Positions 56,593-64,000 of a stretch of DNA of 64,000 nucleotides are shown here, one piece after another. The DNA is taken from contig CAWCWP010000001.1 in assembly GCA_963799315.1 (NCBI GenBank), positions 620,001 to 684,000 on the forward strand, read 5' to 3'. The stretch is from Parerythrobacter_A sp963799315. Its GTDB lineage: Bacteria; Pseudomonadota; Alphaproteobacteria; Sphingomonadales; Sphingomonadaceae. How positions within the stretch are numbered: position 1 is the first letter of the stretch; each line of letters opens with the position of its first letter. A program made the position numbers and the translations under genes. A model generated the notes under the pieces. That model ran no database searches, was not told the DNA's origin, and saw nothing but the letters and a program-made list of their open reading frames with translations.

Positions 56593-57486
56593 TCAGACGC
56601 CAGCGTGCCGGGCGGTATCGAGAATGGCGCCGACGAAGCCGTGCGGATCGTCTTCCTGAATGAAATGGCCGCCTTTCAGCGTGCGGTGCAGGTCGTGGCC
56701 CTTGGCTCCGGGCACGCGCTCCATGAAGGCGCGCTCGCCGCCCTTGGTGATGGCGTCCTCGTCGCTGAAGCAGCAGGTGAAGGGTTTGTCGAAGGTGGCG
56801 AGCACCTCCCACGCCGCCTTCTGGTCCGGCACGGCGACGTTTTCGCCCAGCGGGACAAGGGCGGGGAAGACGCGCGCCGCCGCCTTGCTGTCCTCGATAT
56901 CGAAGGGCGCGTCGTATGCGGCAACGACGGCATCGGGCAGGGCAGTCGTGGTACCGCCCTGGATAAGCTGGCCGATGGGGAAGACCGGGCTTTTCTGGCT
57001 GAACTCGCGCCATTTGGCAAAGGCTTCGGGCGGTTCCTGACCGGCGGGCAGGCCGCCATTGCCCAGCACGACAGCCGCGAACCGCTCCGGCATCGCCGCG
57101 ACCAGCCGCAGGCCGATCAGCGAGCCCCAGTCCTGGCACACCAGCACCACGCCGGTGAGGTCCAGCGCTTCGAACCATTCGCGCATCCACGCGACATGGC
57201 CGGCATAGCTGAACGCATCGCGGTCGGTCGGCTTGTCAGACTTGCCGAAGCCGATCAGGTCGGGCGCGAGGACGCGATAGCCTGCGTCCACGACCGGCCC
57301 GATCATATGGCGATAAAGATAGCTCCAGGTCGGCTCGCCATGCATCATCAGCACCGGCGTCGCGTCGCGCGGCCCTTCGTCGACATAATGCAGGCGCAGC
57401 CCGTCGCCCACCGTGCGGTAATTCGCCGAGTACGGGTAGTCCGCAAGGTCGGCGAAACGGTCGTCCGGTGTGCGATGGGTGCTCAT
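56593..57486 (-). CDS. Haloalkane dehalogenase
   Basis: Alpha/beta hydrolase of 297 aa, subfamily HLD-I. The halide-stabilising Trp is in MHGEPTWSYLYRHM and the nucleophilic Asp in VLVCQDWGSLIGLR. PDLIGFGKSDKP lies between them, and the catalytic His is in GGHFIQEDDP near the C-terminus. It converts haloalkanes to alcohols plus halide. The ATG at 57486 gives the usual N-terminus (MSTHRTPDDRF); the frame upstream overlaps rne and is not used. It lies 10 bp downstream of rne on the same strand. The natural substrate is unknown. Confidence 0.9.
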   Translation of the reverse strand: MSTHRTPDDRFADLADYPYSANYRTVGDGLRLHYVDEGPRDATPVLMMHGEPTWSYLYRHMIGPVVDAGYRVLAPDLIGFGKSDKPTDRDAFSYAGHVAWMREWFEALDLTGVVLVCQDWGSLIGLRLVAAMPERFAAVVLGNGGLPAGQEPPEAFAKWREFSQKSPVFPIGQLIQGGTTTALPDAVVAAYDAPFDIEDSKAAARVFPALVPLGENVAVPDQKAAWEVLATFDKPFTCCFSDEDAITKGGERAFMERVPGAKGHDLHRTLKGGHFIQEDDPHGFVGAILDTARHAGV

Positions 57487-57496
57487 GCGATCCGCC

Positions 57497-60267
57497 TTAT
57501 TCGCCGAAGGTGCGCTGCCACCAGCCCTTGCGGGCCGTGCCCGGCTTGGCAGCGGGTTTGGCATCCTTGGCCGCCACTGCTTCGGCGGTTTCGGGCGAGC
57601 CGTCGGGACCGGCAATGACGGCTGCGTCGTCCGCAACCTGTTCCGCGAGCGCGGCGGAGGCCGATTTTTGCGCGACCGTCTTGGACTTGGCCGGTTCGGC
57701 CTTCTTGCGCGGTGCGCGGGGCCGCTTGGGCTTTTCGGCAGCGGTAGTTTCGCCCGCGTCGTCTACGGTTTCTTCCTTCCTGGCAGCAGGCTTGCGCCGC
57801 GTCCGCTTGGGCTTTTCCGCCGGTGCATCCTCGTCCGTCGATGCGGTCTCGGCTTTCGGAGCAGCCTTCTTGCGCGGTGCGCGTTTGCGGGGCTTGGGCT
57901 TGGCATCCTGCTCCGCCGTGGCTTCCGCCGTTTCGGGCGCATCGTCGGGTCCGGCGACCACGGCCATATCGGCAACGACCTGTTCGGACACCTCGTCCAG
58001 CTTGGCCGCGTCCGATGCCGTTACCTCTTCGGCACCTTCGTTCTGGCCGTTGCCGTTCTGCGCATCGCCATCCTTGCGCCCGCGTCCGCCGCGACGCCCA
58101 CGACCACCACGGCGGCGGCGCTTTTTCTTTGGCGCATCGTCATCGTCGTCGCTGTCTGCATTGCCGCGCTGGTTGTTGGTGTCGCCGCTATCGTCGTCAG
58201 CAGTCTTGCGCCCGCGACCACCGCGCCGACGCCGCTTGTTGCGGGGCCGGTCGTCGCCACCGTCATTGGCATCGGCGTCGTCATTTGCATCGGCGTCGTC
58301 GTCTTCGCTGTCGTCGATATCCTGAACGTCGTCGTCATCGTCCTCGTCTTCATCGACGATGGGTTCGAACTTCGGCGCTTCGGTGGGACGCGGGCCGCTG
58401 CTGGACACATCCATCTTCGCGCCTTCGTCCTCGCCTTCGGGCACGATTTCGACAGTCACGCCGTAGCGGTCCTCGATTTCAAGCAGGTCGCTGCGCTTGC
58501 TGTTGAGCAGGTACACCGCCGCTTCGGTGCTGGCGCTCAGTGCGATGACCGAACCCTTGCCCTTGGCCGCCTCGTCCTCGATCAGGCGCAGTGCGGACAG
58601 CCCTGCGCTCGAGGCAGTGCGGACCAGACCGGTGCCGTCGCAATGCGGGCATTCGCGCGTGGTCGCTTCCAGCACGCCGGTGCGCAGGCGCTGGCGGCTC
58701 ATTTCCATCAGGCCGAAGCTGGAGATGCGACCGACCTGGATGCGCGCGCGGTCGTTCTTCAGCGCATCCTTCATGGCACGCTCGACTTTGCGGACATTGC
58801 CGGTGCGATCCATGTCGATGAAGTCGATCACGACCAGTCCGGCCATGTCGCGCAGGCGCAGCTGCCGGGCGATTTCGCGCGCGGCTTCCAGATTGGTGGC
58901 GGTTGCCGTCGCCTCGATGCCGTGTTCCTTGGTGGAGCGGCCCGAGTTGATGTCGATGGAGACCAGCGCCTCGGTCGGGTTGATGACCAGATAGCCGCCC
59001 GATTTCAGCTGCACGACCGGATCGTACATCGCGCGCAACTGGTCCTCCGCGCCGTAGCGCTGGAACATCGGCACCGGATCGGAATAGGCTTTCACCCGCC
59101 GCGCATGGCTGGGCATCAGCATCTTCATGAAGGCCTTGGCCTGCTTGTAGCCGGTCTCGCCCTCGACGATCACTTCCTCGATCTCGCGATTGTAGATGTC
59201 GCGGATCGCGCGTTTGATCAGGTCGCTGTCGGAATGGACGAGGTTGGGCGCGGCACTGGCCAGCGTCTTCTCGCGGATTTCGTCCCACAGCCGGGCGAGG
59301 TAATCGAAGTCGCGCTTGATCTCGGTCTTGGTGCGGCTCAATCCGGCGGTGCGGACGATCAGGCCCATGCTGCGCGGCAGGCTGAGATCGCTCATCACCT
59401 GCTTCAGGCGCTTGCGGTCCTGCGCGCTGGAAATCTTGCGGCTGATACCGCCGCCGCTGTTGGAATTGGGCATCAGCACGGTGTAGCGGCCCGCGAGGCT
59501 GAGATAGGTGGTCAGCGCCGCGCCCTTATTGCCGCGTTCTTCCTTCACGACCTGCACCAGCAGTACCTGACGCCGCTGGATTACGTCCTGTATCTTGTAA
59601 CGGCGGCGCAGCGCCTGGCGACGGGCGCGAACCTCGTCCACTTCCTTGGCGCGGCCACGGGCACCCTTCTTGTTCTGCCCTGACGGCGACGGCCACGACC
59701 GCGCCGGTTGCGGCCCCCATTGCCGTCATCGTTATCATCGTCGCTTTCGTCATCGTCTTCGTCTTCATCATCCGAAGAGTCGTCATCGTCGTCATCCGAC
59801 TGCCCTTCTTCGAAGGTGGAGACTTTATCCTTTTCCGACGTGTCGATTTCCTCAAGGCCGTCTTCGGCCATGTCCTCGGCCAGCGCTTCGGCGGTTTCAT
59901 CGTCCTCGGCGTCGTATTCGTCGCCCGGAACATTGCCCTGTTCCTCGTCCTCGGCACGCAGGCGCGCTTCTTCCTCGGCGGCCTCGGCCTCTTCGGCGAG
60001 CAGTGCGTCGCGGTCTTCCTTGGGGATCTGGTAATAGTCGGGATGGATTTCGCTGAAGGCGAGGAAGCCGTGGCGGTTGCCGCCGAAATCCACGAACGCC
60101 GCCTGCAGGGACGGTTCGACCCGCGTTACCTTGGCGAGATAGATATTGCCTTTGATCTGCTTGTGTTCGGCAGATTCAAAGTCGAATTCCTCAATCCGGT
60201 TTCCCTTGAGGACAGCCACCCGCGTTTCTTCGGTGTGGCGCGCGTCGATTAGCATGCGCGTTGCCAT
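57497..60267 (-). CDS. rne: Ribonuclease E
   Basis: Endoribonuclease and degradosome scaffold, about 923 aa. N-terminal MLIDARHTEETRVAVL and an S1 domain (KGNIYLAKVTRVEPSLQAAF) come first. The S1 domain is split by an acidic stretch at residues ~85-182 with long Asp/Glu runs. The DNase I-like catalytic part contains GLVVIDFIDMDR, and the zinc link is CPHCDGTG. The C-terminal ~350 residues alternate acidic blocks with Arg/Lys-Gly blocks (RRRRGGRGR) and end KGWWQRTFGE. One missing C near 59680 breaks the frame. GGAG lies 12 nt before the ATG at 60267. Confidence 0.94.
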
Positions 60268-60342
60268 AATGTAGTCTCCGGACACGGCCGGGCGGGCCAG
60301 AACCGTAAACGGTCCCCGCTGCGGCGTGTCGATATGTGGTGA

Positions 60343-60371
60343 AGCCGCCGACCATCAGGGGTTCGGCGGCT
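60343..60371 (-). promoter_or_regulatory. Perfect hairpin in the rne leader
   Basis: AGCCGCCGA (60343-60351) pairs with TCGGCGGCT (60363-60371) across an 11-nt loop, 76 bp upstream of the rne ATG. RNase E autoregulates through leader hairpins in enterobacteria; a similar role here is an inference. The rest of the 447-bp gap 60268-60714, shared with the divergent amidase gene, shows no gene. Confidence 0.4.
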
Positions 60372-60714
60372 GGATGGGACCGGCAAAGACGCGCGACCAC
60401 GCCCCGCCGAAATGATGTGTCTGCCGCGATGAAAGATCGCCAAACCGGCGCGGCCCACACCAGCCATGCACCAGCCCAGCCTTGCGGCTGCGCGATGACG
60501 GTGGGGGTGGGGCGTTTCATGAAGGCATCAACCTGTTGACCGGGTGCCGATCGTTCGTGCCGGCAGCCCTTCGGGTTCGCTGCTGGAGACGGCGGCGCCA
60601 GTATATGCGCGTTCGTATCCAGTTGAACTTGGTGAATGTGTGGCTAGCAGTCACCCGTTCATCCCGCAACCATATTGCGCAAGCGCAGTGCAACACCCTA
60701 ACGCACGGCTGGAT

Positions 60715-61584
60715 ATGTCGCACCGTCTGCAACTCTGGCTGATATTCCTCGCCCCGCTTGTGGCGATTGCTGCTGTGTTCGCATTCGGCCTGACGATACC
60801 CGTGCCGCTTCTGGGCCGCGACTACGTGGTGAAGCTGGCACTGCCGCAAACGGGTGCGCCGGTCGACCTGCCCGACGTGCTCGGCCCGCCCGACGCCTCG
60901 CGCCCGCTGGTGGTCATCGATGCCGGGCATGGCGGCAAGGATCCCGGCGCGAGCGGGTCCGACGTGCAGGAAAAGGACATCGTGCTGGGGCTGGCGCTGG
61001 CCCTGCGCGACGAGCTGGTGGCCGAAGGCGGCATCCGCGTGGCGCTGACCCGGTCGGACGATACGTTTCTGGTGCTGGAGGAACGCCCCGAAATCGCGCG
61101 GCGGCTGGATGCGGACCTGTTCATTTCCATCCATGCCGACAGCGCGGGCGATGTGAGCGAGGTGTCGGGAGCAAGCATCTACACCCTGTCCGCCGATGCA
61201 TCGAGCCAGGCCGCCGCGCGTTTTGCGGAGCGCGAGAACAATGCCGATGCGGTCAACGGGCTGGAACTGGACGGGCAAAGCGCGGAAGTCAGCCAAATTC
61301 TGGTCGAACTGTCGCAGCGCCGCGTGCAGCGCACCTCTGCCGAGTTTGCGCAACTGATCGTGCGCGAAGGGCGCGGCACCATGCGCTTCCATCCGCAGAC
61401 CCGCCGTTCCGCCGCGCTGGCCGTGTTGCGCGCGCCGGACGTGCCCGCCGTGCTGTTCGAGGCGGGTTTCCTGACCAACCCGGACGATGCAGGAAGGCTC
61501 GGTTCGCAAGAGGGCAGGGCGGACTTTGCCGATACGATGGCGCGCGCGATCCGTATTTTCCTGGCGCGCCAGTCCACGCAATAA
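60715..61584 (+). CDS. N-acetylmuramoyl-L-alanine amidase (Amidase_3)
   Basis: Zinc amidase of 289 aa that cuts the peptide from MurNAc to separate daughter cells. An N-terminal signal anchor (LQLWLIFLAPLVAIAAVFAF) leads into the Amidase_3 domain with zinc ligands in VVIDAGHGGKDPGASGSD, a glutamate in the LEERPEIARRLDADLF region, SIHADSAG and the final catalytic glutamate in AVLFEAGFLTNPDD. The AMIN domain of AmiC is missing, so it is a short AmiA/CwlM-like form. I start at the ATG 60715. It precedes PBP1A by 69 bp. Confidence 0.92.
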   Translation: MSHRLQLWLIFLAPLVAIAAVFAFGLTIPVPLLGRDYVVKLALPQTGAPVDLPDVLGPPDASRPLVVIDAGHGGKDPGASGSDVQEKDIVLGLALALRDELVAEGGIRVALTRSDDTFLVLEERPEIARRLDADLFISIHADSAGDVSEVSGASIYTLSADASSQAAARFAERENNADAVNGLELDGQSAEVSQILVELSQRRVQRTSAEFAQLIVREGRGTMRFHPQTRRSAALAVLRAPDVPAVLFEAGFLTNPDDAGRLGSQEGRADFADTMARAIRIFLARQSTQ

Positions 61585-61653
61585 GCGCGCGCATCGTTCG
61601 CCAACAAACGCTCTGGCGCGGCGACAAGCCTGCGTGCTAGGGCCATCCCCTGT

Positions 61654-64000
61654 ATGGCGGACACCACCCTAAAATCGTTCAGTTACCGCATCCGGCGCGA
61701 TGCCACCGGCGCCGGCGCATGGATTGCGCGGCAATGGCAGACGCGGCGCTGGGTGCGCTGGATATTGCGGCTGGCGCTGCTGGCTCTGCTGGCACTCGTC
61801 GCGATGTATATCGTGCTGACCCGCAACCTGCCCGATGTCGCAACGCTGGCGGATTACGAGCCCCCGCTGCCGACGGTGGTGCGCGGCTACGATGGCGAGA
61901 TCGTGCATTCCTACGCCCGCGACCGGCGGGTGCAGCTGCAATATGGCGATTTCTCGCAAACGCTGATCGATGCGTTTCTGGCGGCGGAGGACAAGACCTT
62001 TTTCAGCCACGGCGGCATCGACGCGGGCGGGCTGGTCGGCGCGGTGCTGGATTATGCCAGCAAGGTCGGCAGTGGCGAGCGTGCGGTGGGCGGCTCCACC
62101 ATCACGCAGCAGGTCGCCAAGAACATCTTCCTGTCCAAGGAATATTCGATCACCCGCAAGGCGCGCGAAATGGTGCTGGCGCGGCGGATCGAGGGGGTGC
62201 TGGACAAGGAAGAAATCCTCGAACTTTACCTGAACGAGATACCGCTGGGCCGCCGCAGCTTCGGCGTGCAGGCGGCGGCGCGGACTTATTTCGGCAAGGA
62301 TGCGGGCGAGCTGGCGCTGCACGAGGCGGCCTATCTGGCGATCCTGCCCAAGGCACCCGAAACCTATAGCCGGTCCAAGAATTTCGACACCGCGCTGACC
62401 CGTCGCAATTTCGTGCTGGACCAGATGGCGGCGAACGAGTTTGTGACGGCCGCTCAGGCCAATAGTGCCAAGCAGCAGCCGCTCGGCATCATTACCCAGC
62501 GCGCGGAGCGTTCTGCCGATGCGGGCTATTTCCTCGAAGAAGTGCGCCGCCAGCTGCTCGACAAATATGGCGAGACGGCGGACGACAGCGGCAACAGTGT
62601 CTATGCCGGCGGGCTGTGGGTCCGCACGTCGCTCGATACCGACATGCAGGAGGCTGCACGCGAATCCCTGCGCACGGGACTTATCCGCTATCACGGCTCG
62701 CGCGGCTGGTCCGGCCCGATTGCGACCATCGATTTCGATGACGGACCGTGGGCGCAACAGCTCGCCAGCTCGCCCATCGGCATCCGTTACAAGGACTGGC
62801 GCGTCGGCGTCGTTACCGAACGCGAGGCGGGTCGTGCCGCAATCGGGTTCTCGGACGGCGAAACATCCGCGCTGACCAACCTGCCCAACGCGCTGAAAGC
62901 TGGCGACGTGATTGCCGTGCGCAAGAGTGGCAATGGCTACGCAGTCGGTACTATCCCCGCCGTGTCGGGCGGCTTCGTGGCGCAGGATCCGCAGACGGGA
63001 CGCATCCTGGCGATGCAGGGCGGGTTCGACGACCGGCTGTCCGATTTCAACCGCGCCACGCAGGCGAACCGGCAACCCGGCTCCACCATCAAGCCGTTCG
63101 TCTATGCCACCGGATTGGACAACGGCATGACGCCGTCGACGCTGATCGATAATGGCCGCTATTGCTATTACCAGGGCGCGCGGCTGGGCGAGAAGTGCAT
63201 TCGCGGCGGGCGGGGCGGCGAGTTTCCGCTGCGTTACGGGCTGGAGCAATCGCAGAACATCATGACCGTGCAGATCGGCATGCAGGCGGGCATGACCAAT
63301 GTGGTCAACACCATCAAGAAACTGGGCATCAGCGACGATCCCGATCCTTACGCCGCCACCACGCTGGGGTCGGAGGAAACCACCGTGGTCAAGATCGTCA
63401 GCGCCTATTCCGCGCTGGCCAATCACGGACGGCTGAACACGCCCAGCGTCATCGATTATGTGCAGAACCGGCTGGGCAAGGTCATTTGGCGCGCGGACGA
63501 GCGGGATTGCGATGGCTGCAATATGGCGCAGTGGGACGGCAAGCCGATGCCGCGCTTCGGTCTTGCCGGAGAACAGGCGATGGATGCGCGCACCGCGTTC
63601 CAGACCGTCCACATGCTGGAAGGCGTGGTCCAGCGCGGCACCGCCACCACGCTGCGCAGTCTCGACATGCCGATTTTCGGCAAGACCGGCACCACCACCG
63701 GCCCTAAGGATGTGTGGTTCGTGGGCGGCACGTCCGACCTCGTGGCGGGGGTGTATCTCGGCTACGACACGCCGCGCAATATGGGCGGCTATGCACAGGG
63801 CGGCACGGTCGCTGCGCCCGTTATCAAGCAATTCTTCACCGCGACGCGGGACCGCCTGCGGCCCGAACCGTTCGTCGCGCCTGCCGGGGTGCGGATGGTG
63901 CGCGTGAACCGCCAGTCGGGCAAGCGCGTGTTCGACGGCTGGCCGGGCGACGATCCGAAGGCGGCGGTCATCTGGGAAGCGTTCAAGCCCGACACCGAGC
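61654..64000 (+). CDS. mrcA: Penicillin-binding protein 1A (C-terminus beyond window)
   Basis: Bifunctional peptidoglycan glycosyltransferase/transpeptidase, 782 aa visible. There is one N-terminal membrane helix (WILRLALLALLALVAMYIV). The GT51 domain has AAEDKTFFSHGGIDAGG, the catalytic Glu of EDKTFF, GGSTITQQVAKN and RKAREMVLARRIE. The transpeptidase domain has the nucleophile GSTIKPFVYATG (S-x-x-K), SQN and KTGTTTG. The frame is open to the window edge. It sits 3' of a cell-wall amidase, forming an envelope-growth pair. Confidence 0.95.
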   Translation, partial: MADTTLKSFSYRIRRDATGAGAWIARQWQTRRWVRWILRLALLALLALVAMYIVLTRNLPDVATLADYEPPLPTVVRGYDGEIVHSYARDRRVQLQYGDFSQTLIDAFLAAEDKTFFSHGGIDAGGLVGAVLDYASKVGSGERAVGGSTITQQVAKNIFLSKEYSITRKAREMVLARRIEGVLDKEEILELYLNEIPLGRRSFGVQAAARTYFGKDAGELALHEAAYLAILPKAPETYSRSKNFDTALTRRNFVLDQMAANEFVTAAQANSAKQQPLGIITQRAERSADAGYFLEEVRRQLLDKYGETADDSGNSVYAGGLWVRTSLDTDMQEAARESLRTGLIRYHGSRGWSGPIATIDFDDGPWAQQLASSPIGIRYKDWRVGVVTEREAGRAAIGFSDGETSALTNLPNALKAGDVIAVRKSGNGYAVGTIPAVSGGFVAQDPQTGRILAMQGGFDDRLSDFNRATQANRQPGSTIKPFVYATGLDNGMTPSTLIDNGRYCYYQGARLGEKCIRGGRGGEFPLRYGLEQSQNIMTVQIGMQAGMTNVVNTIKKLGISDDPDPYAATTLGSEETTVVKIVSAYSALANHGRLNTPSVIDYVQNRLGKVIWRADERDCDGCNMAQWDGKPMPRFGLAGEQAMDARTAFQTVHMLEGVVQRGTATTLRSLDMPIFGKTGTTTGPKDVWFVGGTSDLVAGVYLGYDTPRNMGGYAQGGTVAAPVIKQFFTATRDRLRPEPFVAPAGVRMVRVNRQSGKRVFDGWPGDDPKAAVIWEAFKPDTE

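Noticed and set aside
57470..59683. A 737-residue plus-strand open frame opposite rne, seemingly rich in hydrophobic segments
   Set aside because: The low-complexity valine/leucine runs are the reverse complement of the Asp/Glu-rich and Arg-rich parts of RNase E. No start region or family match.
1..64000. tRNA, rRNA, CRISPR array, insertion sequence or prophage
   Set aside because: No cloverleaf, regularly spaced repeat array, transposase, integrase or phage structural gene was recognised on either strand by reading. Short tRNAs could still be missed without a covariance-model search.

Overview
The window is GC-rich, densely packed chromosomal DNA of an alphaproteobacterium, most likely Sphingomonadales and within it the Erythrobacteraceae. 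Three things suggest this: the gene set and gene order of the exosortase A (XrtA/PEP-CTERM) exopolysaccharide locus, palindromic intergenic repeats of the type common in sphingomonads, and a large RNase E with a long acidic insertion in its S1 region. No tRNA, rRNA, CRISPR, insertion sequence or phage gene was recognised. The first and last genes (an esterase and a class A penicillin-binding protein) are cut by the window ends.

Layout. 1-9.3 kb: truncated esterase, 2-oxoacid:ferredoxin oxidoreductase korA/korB separated by a palindromic repeat, a membrane hydrolase, and a phr-cfa-serine hydrolase operon. 9.3-15 kb: PilZ protein, SDR and purF on the minus strand; lolCE-lolD-gpx and a small membrane protein on the plus strand. 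15-21 kb: dnaE (with a palindromic repeat inside the reading frame), an acyl-CoA ligase and a DUF1330 protein. 21.3-25.6 kb (minus): radical SAM protein, moaB, soluble lytic transglycosylase, uracil-DNA glycosylase-like protein. 25.6-32.6 kb (plus): ETF-ubiquinone oxidoreductase, ispE, N-formylglutamate amidohydrolase, ilvD, a lipoprotein and an RNA uracil methyltransferase. 32.6-51.3 kb: the exosortase A locus. 51.3-64 kb: zapE, thioesterase, sdhB, an SDR, a nucleotidyltransferase/ATP-grasp pair, haloalkane dehalogenase, rne, an N-acetylmuramoyl-L-alanine amidase and PBP1A.

The exosortase A locus is the centre of the window. A left arm on the minus strand (GNAT acyltransferase, acyl carrier protein, hydrolase 2, hydrolase 1) diverges from a long plus-strand operon. 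That operon runs: AMP-forming ligase, PLP decarboxylase, outer-membrane export lipoprotein, chain-length determinant, tyrosine autokinase, outer-membrane protein, ATPase, polysaccharide deacetylase, FemAB protein, glycosyltransferase, exosortase A fused to EpsI, and an asparagine-synthase-like amidotransferase. Together these should build, modify and export an exopolysaccharide and sort PEP-CTERM proteins. No PEP-CTERM substrate, initiating sugar transferase or prsK/prsR regulator is in the window. The carrier protein, ligase, decarboxylase, hydrolases and acyltransferase look like an unassigned amino-acyl/amine modification pathway and are the best candidate for undescribed biology.

A caveat for all gene models: more than sixty apparent frameshifts, mostly single-base insertions with some deletions, interrupt otherwise normal and often essential genes. 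They are densest in dnaE and the acyl-CoA ligase (16.75-20 kb) and in ETF-QO, ispE and ilvD (26-31 kb). I read these as base-calling or assembly errors and give the span of the intended gene in each case.
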